From the NCBI GenBank assembly GCA_028564675.1, contig JAOVVO010000022.1, positions 124,001 through 188,000 of the forward strand: a stretch of 64,000 nt of DNA, written 5' to 3'. The stretch comes from Onchocerca lupi (lineage: Eukaryota; Nematoda; Chromadorea; Rhabditida; Onchocercidae). Under the pieces are notes generated by a model. That model was not told where the DNA came from. It saw nothing but the letters and a program-made list of their open reading frames with translations, and did no database searches. The position numbers were made by a program, and so were the translations under genes. Below are positions 51,572-63,146 of this stretch, in pieces (position 1 is the stretch's first letter; each line of letters begins with the position of its first letter).

Positions 51572-52156
51572 GATACTGAAAATATGGCTAATAATTTTCA
51601 AAATCAGCAAGAATCTTGGAAATTTTAAAATAGAAAGAAATGTTTCAAGCGTATTCGACAGCTTCAAAAAAATTAAACAATGCATTGAGAAAGATTCGTC
51701 AATATTAAAACTGATAGCATTCTGCGAAGAGAATCAAAAAGCTAGGAGAGGAAGTATTTGCTGAAATGACTTTTGAATAGCCTTTTAAAATAATTCTCAA
51801 TGAAAAAAAGTTCCACATTTATAGTTCGACCAAAATGTTTCCTAGCAACAATGTATTTCAAAAAATGCATTTGATTAAACATTAGACAATCAAAATTTAG
51901 GATTCTGAATTTCATCAAACTGGACACAGGGCATCAAAGTTAGGAACATTTGTTATGCTTTAGCTTCACCATCATTCAAATGCTTGTTCCTGCAATAGAT
52001 CAAAACCAGTTTCAGGAATTCTAAAAATTTTAAACAAATAATTGACAAGTTCCCAACGTATTTACCGCTTGCTGTTAGTATTTTTAAACAATGTCTTGAT
52101 GAAGGAAACTATTTCCACAATTACAAATTAAACGATTCTAAAACAAACTAAAAAGA

Positions 52157-52341
52157 TGGAAAATTTAGAAAAATGGCGTATGTCGAAAACTGTCTTCTCG
52201 CTATGTTGAATTCACTGAAGAGATTGCACATGGCACACGGAATCCGGTTTCTTTATCAAGAGTTTTCATTGAAGAAATTGTTGTACGGATACGTGTGACT
52301 GCGAAATGTGCTCATCTGTTGATAGTATTGATTAACCCATA
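52157..52341 (+). other. Coding-like stretch of unknown origin
   Basis: After an ATTTAG acceptor-like site a frame of about 60 codons stays open to TAA at 52341. It contains RYVEFTEEIAHGTRNPVSLS followed by RVFIEEIVVRIRV. A second frame starting at an ATG (about 41 codons) overlaps it. Base composition is less AT-rich than the flanks. No partner exon, donor or family was found; it could be a gene relic. Confidence 0.2.
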
Positions 52342-52887
52342 ATTTAAAATTGTGGTTGTAATAATAATATTAATTAAACGAAATAATTCCAAAGATGATA
52401 AAAATGTATTGAAAGGTTAATTTTTTAGGTTATTTTATTTGAAAAAAACATGCAATAAAAATATTGCAAAAAGCTTATTCAAAATATTTTCAGACAATTT
52501 TTTCAGTAATTGAAATAAATCAAAAGAGATTATCAGTTTAATAACGAATCATTACGATCATATATCCCTTTCCAGATTATATTAGAGAAAAAAGACCGCA
52601 AAATTGTTAATGAAAGTGGGATTCCACACCAAGTAAAGCAAACACAGGGATAATAGTTGTGCATGACAGGAGCTGCGTTAAATATTTACTTGATGGGTTT
52701 GGTATTTTACTTTACGCTTGATTTTTTCCCTTTGTTTTCCATAGGAATAGGCTGTATTTAAGTAGTGCTCTGTTGGAGAATTAAGGCATATTGGAGAGGA
52801 TATCTGGTTTTCTTTTTGCAGTAATCTCTGCAATTAAGATTGTTTAGAATTCGTCAAAGAAGAGAGTTTCAAATTAATTAATTTTAA

Positions 52888-52896
52888 GATTTTCAG
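52888..52896 (+). promoter_or_regulatory. Candidate trans-splice (spliced-leader) acceptor of TIMM22
   Basis: A consensus GATTTTCAG ends 17 nt before the TIMM22 ATG with no upstream exon needed, the usual position of a nematode spliced-leader addition site. Confidence 0.5.
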
Positions 52897-52913
52897 GGGT
52901 TATACCGAAGGGA

Positions 52914-54126
52914 ATGCTGAAATTCAAAAATCCTTTCTGTAGCCCATTTGAAGTTGAAACAGTGGAGTCAAGGAAAGAGAAGGTCGCAGAATTCAGTTAT
53001 GTTCCTTCGGCTTATTGCCAGCTAATGGATGAAATGATCGGAAGAAAGACTAGACCATGGAATGTTGATCATAGTCCTGTAAAGCCTATTCAGGTTGCTT
53101 CTTTGTCATTTAGCTATTCATACTTCTGAATGTTATACTGTTCAGAATTATCAAGAAGAATTTGAAAGAACTTATGAGGTCTTGTTAGGGAAATTCATAA
53201 TGATCTGTTAGCGGAAGAATGATCAATTTTAAAAAATGTTTCCTTAATGCAAGAATATATTGTGAGCGAAATACAAATATTTATTGCAATATTAAGTTTT
53301 GCCCTTTCTGCAGTATTACTCTTGACATGGGTAGATATTAGTTTTTGACTAAATATTGTGATATTGGTCAAAAAGTTTTTTTCAGACTTTTGCTTTACCG
53401 GATATAAGTCATGAAGAGTTGATGTTTTCTCGATTGATGGAAAGCTGTGCTTTCAAGTCAACTATCGCAGCAATTGCTGGTTTTGGTCTTGGTATTGTTT
53501 TCGGATTATTTACTGCTTCTGTCGATCCGCAGGCGACTATGGCTGTTGCGACTGATCCCACCAAAATTGTATGATTTCTTCATTAATTTTACTACACATT
53601 TCATAAGCTTTAGATTGTTTAACTGATTTACTTGACTTGCAAGGAATTAATTGCTAAAGACTGCTCAAGCAGGTTCCCTTGTGATCATGGTAGTGCAAAC
53701 GATTTCATTTATAATGAATTTATATGATTGTGGCTGGCAGCATATCTCGTTGCTTATATTATGTATTCATATGCAATAGCTTTGTATTTGAAGTTATTGA
53801 TTTTATTGATGATTATGTAACATGCCTTAATTACTAAGAAATTTCAACTTTTATAGCCAACACTGAAAGAAATGTGGTTGGAATCGAAATCACGAATGCG
53901 TTCATATGGAAAGAATTTTGCTTCTATAGGATTTCTATTTACGGGTACTGAATGCTTGGTGGAAAGTTATCGAGCACGTAATGATTGGAAAAATGGCACT
54001 TTAGCTGGAGCAATTGTTGGTGGTTTGATTGGTCTTCGTGCAGGTGTAAAACCAGCTGCTTTAGGTGCAGCTGGTTTTGCAGCATTTTCGACTGTCATTG
54101 ATTACTATATGAAGTACAGGCAGTAA
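52914..54126 (+). CDS. TIMM22: Mitochondrial inner-membrane translocase TIM22
   Basis: Pore subunit of the carrier translocase, which inserts multi-spanning carriers into the mitochondrial inner membrane. Exons 52914-53093, 53386-53568 and 53857-54126, all phase 0, give 210 aa, near the family's usual ~200. The N terminus is hydrophilic (about residues 1-70). TM1 follows ESCAFKS (about 77-100). The C-terminal half holds a perfect PRAT-family signature: GFLF, ten residues, R, three, D, six, AG, three, G. A Gly-rich TM follows (GAIVGGLIGLRAG) and then FAAFSTVIDYYMK. Both conserved Cys (ESCAF and TECLVE), which form the structural disulfide in TIM22 proteins, are present. The ATG is the first one after the candidate trans-splice site. 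Confidence 0.95.
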
Positions 54127-54197
54127 TTGATTAAGCATTATATAGAATCATATTCATTGACCGTAGGAATATTTTGCGAAAATCATAAATCCTTTGT

Positions 54198-54203
54198 AAT
54201 AAA
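54198..54203 (+). terminator. Poly(A) signal of TIMM22
   Basis: AATAAA 71 nt after the TIMM22 stop codon. Confidence 0.6.
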
Positions 54204-54862
54204 AAATATTTTTGTTTTGTTGCCAAATATTGTTTCAGTTTTGTATTTTGGAAGATTTTAAACAACATTCTTATACCCTGCTATTCTTTAACTTTCAATT
54301 ATTTAAAATATAATCAAAAAATCTATTGGCAAGTTCTTGATTCCAAATTAAATTTTTTATTTCAGAAGTTTGTTTTAATATCTTTTATCGGTGGCAAGAA
54401 ATTCTAATGCTGTTTAAGTTCGACATTAAAATTCTCTGTTTTCTCTTATATATTTATGTAAATATCACATCTGTAATTGAAATGATTTGACTATATTTTT
54501 GAAATATTCATTTTGTACTTACTTTCGCGTGATTCTTCTTTTTAGAATGCTCAAGAATGTCTTCGTAAAAGTTAAGATTTATTTCAGATGTATTTAATTC
54601 CGAATAAATTTAAATCAAACGGGTAGCTTGTTTTTATCACTGTTTTTATGGCGCTGTGTAATTCAATGAAATTTATAATTATTTGAAATAAAATTTCAAA
54701 AACTTATGCTTTGAAAATCTGTAATTTTGATTCCAGTTGAATTGTAATTCTGCATTGGGAAGAATCCTTTGCTTTTTTTTGATTTAAATGATTTATCATG
54801 CATTAGGCACTAAAATTTTGGCTGATATTTGAAAATATGAAATATCAGGGAACTTTTTTGCA

Positions 54863-54886
54863 TTTTTTTTTTTTTTTTTTTTTTTT
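54863..54886. repeat. Poly(T) tract, 24 bases
   Basis: Uninterrupted T run between TIMM22 and the LMBR1-domain gene. Confidence 0.95.
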
Positions 54887-55151
54887 GGTTTCATGAAGAT
54901 ACCAGTTGATCAGGAAAATTACTATATCTGGACAAAATCACTGGCGATTACTTTGTTCTGTGCCTTTTTCTATGAACTTTTTCTATAAAAAGAAGTGATG
55001 GTGGTTACACGAAGATGGAAATTGCAGTTGGTTCAGAACTTGCCGAAATTTAGTTGAGGTTTGTTTCTGAATGTATTTTTGCTATGATTCCGTTTTTTTA
55101 ATTTTCTGTTGCTCTCTTATCTTCAAAATTCTGATCTGAACTCAAAATCAA

Positions 55152-58100
55152 ATGTTTATTAAGATGACTACTGGTCTATTGGTATTAGAAGTGAGCGCAG
55201 TATTTTTCCTGACATTGTTGCTATTGAATAAATATGGTAATTGGCGACAACAGCATTTCATTGTAACAGTCTCAACATTTATTGGCTGGTTCTTTTCTTT
55301 CGTTATTATCTTTATCCTACCATTGGATATTGCTATCGTAAGCTTTTATTATGATTTTATGTTTAAATTTTCATCCTTTAGTATTTTCGGAATTTTCATT
55401 TGTTTTTATTAGACTGCACTAAGGAAGAGATCGGCATATGCAGGACAGTTTTCAACCACTATGAAGATCTTATTGTGTAATCAGTGAGAGATATTTAATC
55501 AATTATTTTTCTGCATGTTCAAACTTTAAAATCTGGTTATTCATTATTCGTGTTATGCTTCATCAATTGTGAATCAACAACAATTGAATAAATTTACATT
55601 AATATATAACTTGTTCTTAAATTTATATTAATATATTATTTGTTTGGTTTTTCAGACATTTTACAACCGCTGCCTACTGGAAGAAGCACAGTTATCAGCT
55701 GAAAAAAATCTGGGCAATGATAACATCACAGATCCAATATGCAAAAAGCCGATTGGTTTTGTGCCGAATTACGTGTTACTACGATTGTGGCGTGTTGTGT
55801 ATTGGACAGCACAGATGCTGACATGGTTAGTGTTGTGAGTTTTTCTACAATGAAAATGAATGCTATAGATATGTATTGCAGAAATGTATGGATGCATTTT
55901 CCACATTTATTGAAAATCTAAAGATCGAATTCCCTCAGAAGTACTTTAACCATTTCGATGTGGCAGAGCTGTTATTACTTTTCCTGAATTAACTTTCTCT
56001 TCAAATAACCATTTTTCTGGTTAAGTTGGTTTTTTGTTATTTCTTAATTGAATTTATTTTAATGTTCTTAGATTTTTTGCAGGATTGTATTGCCATTGAT
56101 GCAGAGTTACTCAAATGCTGGAGACTTTTCAGCACTTGGTAAATTACGATCTGCTATTTATAACAATGCTGTATATTACGGAACCTATTTTATTGTTTTC
56201 TTCATGATACTGATTTATGCTGCTGTGAAGGGAGTGGTGTTAAATGCGTCAGTTTTTTCTGTTTACAATTACAAATTTTTTGATGGTTAAATTTTCTTTT
56301 CAAAAATTCATTATCTTTTCAATTGTCTTGCTTTTTTCTGTAATTATGCTGATGAGACTCAGTATTATTCTGATTATTTTCCCAGAAGAATAAGTGAGGA
56401 ATATTTTTAGGGAGCATTTGAAAGTGATCCTTATTTCTGCTTCCAACACTTGGAGTTTATTTTTATTGGTGGTTTTGCTGGGTTATGGTCTGATAGAAGT
56501 TCCACGGCAATTCTGGCAAATGGGAAATCGAGGTATTTTCGTAACGTTTCTTTTTGTTTCATTGCCATATTTTTAATCTTGAATTTTCCATGTGTGAGCT
56601 ATTATTTTATCTTAAATAATACGATTGTTTCAATCACAATTTTATGGATACAGAACTTTGTTCTGGCTTTGCAATAATAAACAATAAATAGGATCTGTGA
56701 CTGAGTCTATCCATATCATGCATTGTTTTTCGTTTGAAAAAACTTAGAATTTCAGGTTATCGATTAAATAAAACGTATTTTGATATAGATAAACTATCAA
56801 TGGACAAAAACGACGCTGAGGATGCTGTTCGGGAGGTGTATAGGTAATTTTAATGTCCACTATTAAATATTTTTCACTTATGCTTTATTTCATTCAGATC
56901 TAATTTTGTACTGAAGTTTAGCAATTAGCACATTGATTGCAGGTATAGTTTGTTAACTGATGCAGTATAATTATTTGAGTAACATTGCATAATTCTCCTA
57001 AGCTTACGCAATTCAACGGTTTTCTGAGTGCAAAAAATTGATTTTTTATCTTCAATAAAATGTTTTTTTCTTAATTTATTTTATTACATGTGGGATTTGA
57101 AATTCACACAAATGTGAAATACAGATCGAAAAATGAGAACAAAATGAATTCAATTTTGGATTAAATGAAACATAGTTTGAATGCAGGCATCTTTGATGAT
57201 CAAATAAATTTTGTGCTCAGGGAAGCTCGAAACGTCTTAGCGCTACTCTGTAATGAACATACATTGCGAAGATATGCGCTGACAGTTATGGCAAAATTTC
57301 CACCGCAATTGATCTCACAGATTACTTCGAGATCAAGTGACGATTTTTCAGTAACTTCTGTCATCGCTCCAAACAGTGAAGATTTCGTCGCAAGCGAAAA
57401 GTATTTGGTAAGTTTTGTTTCTTACCGGATTTTCTGAAAATTATAAATTTTTGCAATATAAATTTTGCAAAATAGTAGATGTTGAAGAATAAAGAGTTGA
57501 CAATCTATTTTCTATTTGCATAAGAAATCTTAGATCATTTATATTTTGGATGGACTGGAATCGAATTTTATGCCGTTCTTTTCTAAACTAGGCCACAACA
57601 AGACTCTATAATCTTTACATCTCAACCCATTCTACCTTTCGCTCATTTTAATAAATATTTTCTACAACTCATATAAGGAAATATTTAAATATAATATATC
57701 GATTTTTTTTCTTTATCCGCTTGTGTTTCGATAACTTCGAACCAAACGAAAAAATTATTCATTTTTCAAACTTCCACTAATTTTCAATATTATGAAATTT
57801 TCTTCAATTAATTTTTGCAAAAATTTATTTTTTTTTTGATTTTTTTGTACAAAATTTTATAGATACGATTAAATAAGCGGGTTATTAATGCTGTACAGAA
57901 TCATCATAGAAGTCAGGCACAATGGAATGCTTTAATACTTCGAGCTTTATATTTAGAAGATGTTCAGCAGGCCGAAATGACTGGCCAATTTGTCAGGTCA
58001 GTTACTACAAGCAGATTGTTATGCTTGTGCATATGATGTTTTTTGAAAATGGTTTTAATATTTGATGTCGAAAATCTAGCTACAACTAACAATCACCTGT

Positions 58101-60729
58101 TGAAAAGGAGCATATTTATATTTTTTGAAAGCAGAATTATATTTTATTAAAGAAAATTCTTGAACATAAGTCTTTTCGCTTCTTTCATTTCCAGAACTAA
58201 GGGACGTCAGACAAATTTTTTCCGTTGTTCACCTCACTTTTATTTTTTATGGCATGTATTGTATAAGAGGACTTTGTTGAAGGTATGTTATTTATTTAAA
58301 TAATATGACCACTTAATAATTGTATTTTGTAAATAATTGACTAGTTATATTCAAGAGTGATTGATATTCAGTATCGCAGGACAATCTCAGAATTTATTTT
58401 TCAGATTCTCGGACTTTTTTTTTACGTTATGACTGGATTCATAATGTGGAGTGAATGCACTTTTTTCATCATACATCCACGGCTTTCATTAGCAGCTTTA
58501 ATTGTTCATCACGCTGCATATGTTTATCATTATCTTCATATTCAGGTTTTCTTTTCTGAATAATCTAATAAATTAGTAGAGACTTCCAAGACAACTTCTG
58601 GTTTATATTAACATATAAAACAAAGAGCAGAAAATGAAGAAGTCATGTGCTTTCTGTCTTGATTCAAGTATAGTTTAATTATGAGATCTTTGTGTGGTTT
58701 ATTACTTATCGCGATTTTTTTTTCAGACATTCATTTTCCATTCTTTCTTTTATTCTTATTATCTTGTATGGAATGGTATCTGCTATATGACAAGTTTTTA
58801 ATATGCTGATAATATTTTTCTAATTCTCATCATTTTCAGATCTATGCAACTATAATCATATCTTATCTTTGCATTTGTGCATATTATACAGTGTTTAAAT
58901 TACGAATCTATCGATATTATCATTTGGATCCTCATCATATGACCGATGAAAATAGTTTATTGTTTAGCGCTATGTATGTACAAAAGCTTTCTTTGTATGA
59001 TACATGATTTGGATTTTACTTAAAGTGTACCAAAAAGACACTACCAAGCTGATCTGTATCGATGTAATTTATGTGCACTATAATGCTAATTAGTTCCAAT
59101 TGTATCTTTAATAAATTAATTACAGTTTATTATGTCGCTTAACTCCGCCAATTTGTCTTAATGTCTTGGGAATGATTCATCTCGACTCACATATTACTTC
59201 AGGCACACAATTTGGAGTTGAAACGCAGTTTACAAAAGTAAGTTCTGTTTTCTCGGAAATGTGATTATTTTTAATTAAAATTGTGGTAAGATTCCAAAAA
59301 TTTTTCTAATAATAGAGAATTATCAAGTTAATTTTTCAAGCAAACATTTATTTGCATGTGATTCGGAAATACTTGGGTTTTAAAGATAAAACTTTTTAAG
59401 AATATTTTTACATGAACCTGCAATATTAATGTCGTTTTGCAAGAAACATTCTTCTAAGGCTTACAACCTTTTTGTGCATACTTTTCTTTTATTTTTGTGC
59501 ATAATCTTCTTTACGTACTTGAAATATCGTTTGCAGTTGATGGGTCACTTAGATTTAATAGCCGTCCTGGCAAAAGGGATCAATATCTATCTTCCTATTC
59601 TGATTTTTTTACTTGCCCTGGGAACCTGGTTTAGGTTAGTTTGTTTATTTGCTTTTAGCATAAATTTTATTTCGCTTTTTATTTAGATGGCTATTTTGTT
59701 TTCATTGTCCCACATTTTATTGACTTTTCATATTTTCTTATCGAGTTTAGAAAATTTGCGTTATATCACAGATTGGGAACTCGATTACTGCATTTACTTG
59801 GCATCGATCAGTTTGTTGGCGATGATGAAATGACTATGGAATTGGTTAACAATGGGAAAGCTCATGTATCGTTGGGTAAATCTTTTTCAAAATTTGCAAT
59901 CAGAATCCTAGCATAGCAATTTTTTCTTTGCTAACATTGGAGATAAGATTTTTCCTCCTGGTTTTAAAATTTATGTTTAATATTTCCCAATTATATCAAT
60001 AAATGAAGTAAAATAAAGGATTCGAGTTTAAAGCTATGGAGCTTCCTTCATTAAGATATTGGGTTCGAATAGAAGACAAACTGTATTGTATATATATATT
60101 TCTCGTCCTTGTTATATTTTGCAGAACGCAATAAGTTAATGCGTGCTGCTTATCGCGAGAAAAGGGACCAATATTGGGCTGAAAAGTGGACAGTGAACAC
60201 AAATTCAGGTGAAACTTAGATAATTTCAATCCAAATAATAGTTTGTTGGATTAAATTATAAGAATTTGGTACTGATTTTTAATAAAATTAGCATGAATTT
60301 GAGATACTGGTATTCATGCAAATTTAATGCCACATTACTACTGGTACTGATCTTAATTTATTCGTATTCTATGATAATACCGCAGATTTTATGCAATTTT
60401 TGATTTTTGTATGCTGTAATTGATTTTTTGCATGTGTAGTATTAAATGCTGTATTGGAAAACTATTTCATCAGATTGTATCAGATTCTTCTCTGGCTATT
60501 TATTAAGAAATCAATAGCAATCGAAATTCCAGATCATGGAGCATCTAGAAATGTAACTGGTACTTCCCAATCAGATTACCGATTTCCAAGCATTCATGAA
60601 TGCAGCGATCGTGAGCCAATCATGGCAGCTGACAGTGGAGAAGAAAATTCATCATTCAGTTTAGTCAGTAGTGGAGGTTGCGAATTTTCCGGTGTGCATC
60701 CTCCACCAAATATGTTTGATGATCTCTGA
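55152..60729 (+). CDS. LMBRD2: LMBR1 domain-containing protein 2
   Basis: Polytopic membrane protein; the vertebrate orthologue is linked to beta2-adrenergic receptor signalling and Rac control. Fifteen exons with agreeing phases give 715 aa, near the family's ~700: 55152-55337, 55656-55825, 56083-56247, 56411-56532, 56756-56843, 57176-57407, 57863-57996, 58195-58282, 58405-58545, 58840-58973, 59126-59237, 59537-59634, 59772-59875, 60125-60208, 60440-60729. Landmarks in order: N-terminal TM and FILPLD; TFYNRC; RVVYWTAQMLTW; LPLMQSYSNAG; YYGTYF; SNTWSLFLLVVLLGYGLIE; a coiled cytosolic segment; WSECTFF; LLFSA and CRLTPPICLN; GINIYLPIL; LGTRLLHLLG. The tail is acidic and Ser-rich and ends NMFDDL. 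The donor at 55825 was chosen over GTGAGT downstream because it restores TWIVLPLMQ. The start could also be the second ATG at 55164 (711 aa). Confidence 0.93.
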
Positions 60730-61909
60730 TTTTCTGATATTTTTTGAGCTTTGTGAGGATATGATTTATAATTACTATAGATTTTGATTGCTATTTGTGG
60801 AAATATGCTTTATAGTTACTGCACTATTTGTGAGGATATGCTTTATAGTTATTTATTCATCTTATTTCAAAAAAACAAAAAAAAAAAAAATGTAATATTT
60901 CTCAATTTTTTTTGAAAACTTTTAGATTTCATGGTTTTTCTTATTAAATTTTGACAATATTTTTAAAAATTCGTATTTCTTTTGAAATTTATGCTTAATT
61001 CGAATTTCATTTGTCACACTTCCAATTAATTTTTGTCATATCTGGATTCTTTATAGTTCAATTTTTTTGAAGTCTGGATATTACCGAGAAAATTTGAGAT
61101 ATTTAGGGAATGAAAAGGGCTTTTTGGGCTTTATAGAGAGATTTATTTTGTAAATTTTTCTTTTTTCGTTCTTTTTCATCAAGCAATGTTCGATTAAGCT
61201 AGCAAATTTATAGAACAATAGATGATAAAATTTAATTTGATTTTATTTTCTGATACGAAAAGGATATCAATTGAATGAATTCAGTTTTATAAGCTTTGTC
61301 TTGTATCGGAATGCCATTAGTAAGAATTGCTTCATTTTGCTTTTCTATTTATTTAATAGTGGAAATATCCAAATATTCTATTGATCTCTTTTCTTCCGCA
61401 TAAAGTTATTAGTTTGCATTGATGCTGTTAATGAGCTCAAAATTTTCTTTGGAAAAGAGCAGTTCAAAATTGCATCCTCTTAAATCGATTATTTATGGCG
61501 AATTGCACTGTATTGTTCAGTTTCAACTAAACATGTGAAACTTCTCCTGTTTATTAATACCAATAAAGATCTTCAGCAAATTATGGTCTGAACCCGAATT
61601 TTATTGTTTAGCTACTTTTTAGTATCGTACTGCTGCTAGAATTTTCTTTTAACTACTTTCAATCATTTGCTTTCTATGATTATGTTAGTTATATTATTAG
61701 GATTTGCTTAATTAGTTTTCAATTACAGAATGTTTTGAAGCTCTGCAAAATAATTTAGAATAAATAATAGTGTACTGCTCTTGCAACTGAACATTATCAA
61801 ACATGGATGAGTAGAAGAGTGATAACTACCCCATGATGAAATACGGCTGAGCAAATGAAATTTCAAAATTGTAGTTTAGAATAGATTAGTTTTGAATCAT
61901 AAATCCAAT
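60730..61909. other. LMBRD2 3' flank and intergenic region
   Basis: It starts with a short triple repeat in the likely 3' UTR (60750-60852), then AT-rich DNA. One AATAAA is near 61562; no close poly(A) hexamer follows the LMBRD2 stop. No other gene seen. Confidence 0.5.
60750..60852. repeat. Three imperfect copies of a 27-nt unit
   Basis: TTTGTG(A/G)(G/A)(G/A)ATATG(A/C)TTTATA(A/G)TTA(C/T)T-like units begin near 60750, 60793 and 60826, just after the LMBRD2 stop codon. Confidence 0.7.
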
Positions 61910-62095
61910 ATGAATAGAGTTTCAAGACGTGACGATACTAATTCTGGAGCTTTTTTAATCGAAGACGTATCTACTGTAGTGATGACATCATATATATATT
62001 ATTTTTTTTACACAACTTTTATGATTCTTGGCTACTTTTTATATTATATTTCAAGCTATGTCATGAATCGTGAAATATTACAAGATTTTTCTTAA
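61910..62095 (+). CDS. Possible 61-aa single-pass membrane protein
   Basis: Hypothetical. An ATG-initiated single-exon frame ends in TAA 52 nt before the ATG of the PTPMT1-like gene. It has a polar N terminus (MNRVSRRDDTNSGAF), one strongly hydrophobic, Tyr/Phe-rich segment of about 25 residues (around residues 25-52) and a short polar tail (NREILQDFS). No family recognised. Several AG dinucleotides precede the ATG (GTAG, TTAG) that could serve as trans-splice sites. Close tandem spacing would suit a two-gene nematode operon, but a chance frame in AT-rich DNA or a 5' UTR uORF cannot be excluded. Confidence 0.35.
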   Translation: MNRVSRRDDTNSGAFLIEDVSTVVMTSYIYYFFYTTFMILGYFLYYISSYVMNREILQDFS

Positions 62096-62101
62096 TCGTA
62101 A

Positions 62102-62118
62102 TTTCTGCATCAGAGCAG
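62102..62118 (+). promoter_or_regulatory. Candidate splice or trans-splice acceptor upstream of PTPMT1-like gene
   Basis: TTTCTGCATCAGAGCAG ends about 30 nt before the ATG; both CAG triplets could serve as acceptors. Confidence 0.35.
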
Positions 62119-62147
62119 TTAGATGAACAAGATGAATATGAATTATC

Positions 62148-63146
62148 ATGGAAGAAGCGTTAGTTCAATATCCATCCTTAACGTTGTTTATAGATGTAGT
62201 TACTAAGTTCTGCAGTTTCATTGCAGGGATGTTTGAAGGACTTCTGCTTTATCCTACATTGGGTTTTAATTTGCTACGTAATTATCTGCAACCAGTGAAG
62301 TGGGCATGGTATAATCGTATCGATGATATCATTGTACTCGGTGCGCTGCCATTCCGCAGCATGGTAAAAGAACTCATTGAAAAAGAAAATATTGGTGCCG
62401 TTGTTTGCTGTACACAAGGTATTTGATTTTCAAATTTTCTACAAAAAATAAGCTTTCTGTGGTTTTCTGGATTTGTTGGTTTTTCAAGTGAAGTAATGCT
62501 GAATTGCTGTCTCTAATATAGACATTAGATGAATTTTCAATAACTGATCGAATTTATACGTTATATTATAACTAGCTAAGGTAATTGATTAAGGCTACAA
62601 ACTTCTATTATATTGTAGAATATGAGACGCAAGCTGTTTGGAAAGCAATGGATGAAAAAGAATGGAGAAAAAGTGGTATAGAATTCTATGCATTACCAAT
62701 GACCGATTTCATAGGTACAACATCCAGATCATCAATCGATAAAGCCGTTAAATTTGTTGATGAAATCGCACAACGGGGTAAATCGGTGTAAGTAATTATT
62801 TTCTTACTTTGGTTTAATTCATTCAGTGGTATGAATATTGTGATTTATATGTCATTTGTATCTAGGTATTCAAGTATGGGTTCTGTATTAAAAATTCGGA
62901 TAAATGAGCTTGTATTATTTCTTTCAAAAAATTGTAATCTTTTTTAGATATGTACATTGCAAAGCGGGTCGTACGCGTAGCGCAATGTTTGTTACATGTT
63001 ATCTGATGCGTAAGAATAATTGGTATCCAAATGTAGCTTTTGAGTTCATTAAAGTGAAACGACCTCAGGTAGTACTTGGAAATGCTCAGTGGCGGACGGT
63101 TAACGAATACCAGAGATATTTGGATCACATAACTGGACTTGCTTAA
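62148..63146 (+). CDS. PTPMT1: PTPMT1-like dual-specificity phosphatase
   Basis: Phosphatidylglycerophosphate phosphatase of the mitochondrial inner membrane, which makes phosphatidylglycerol for cardiolipin (known role of the PTPMT1 family). Exons 62148-62418, 62619-62787 and 62948-63146, phases agreeing, give 212 aa, close to the family's ~200. The N terminus has a hydrophobic segment (residues about 10-45), compatible with membrane association. The phosphatase core starts at WAWYNRIDDIIVLGALPFRS. The active-site P-loop is HCKAGRTRSA (Cys and Arg of CX5R present), preceded by the acid loop region LPMTDFIG, whose Asp is the likely general acid. The family-typical RPQVVLG and a C-terminal EYQRYLD helix follow. 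An in-frame TGA lies just upstream of the ATG, so this start is the first possible one. Confidence 0.93.

Larger units (their letters stand above)
51572..52913. promoter_or_regulatory. Divergent intergenic region between nitrobindin-like gene and TIMM22
   Basis: Both flanking genes start here in opposite directions, so it should hold both promoters; no specific element was recognised. It contains a coding-like stretch at 52157-52341 (separate entry) and the candidate TIMM22 trans-splice acceptor. Confidence 0.5.
54127..55151. other. TIMM22-LMBRD2 intergenic region
   Basis: It holds the TIMM22 3' UTR, a T24 tract at 54863-54886 and the 5' flank of the LMBR1-domain gene. Possible acceptor sites near 55035 (TTCAG) could bring a 5' UTR exon or spliced leader to the next gene. 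No other gene seen. Confidence 0.55.

Noticed and set aside
55412..55487. Acceptor-like TTTATTAG followed by ACTGCACTAAGG as an LMBRD2 exon
   Set aside because: The frame hits a stop after 24 codons and the exon at 55656 continues the protein directly with conserved TFYNRC.
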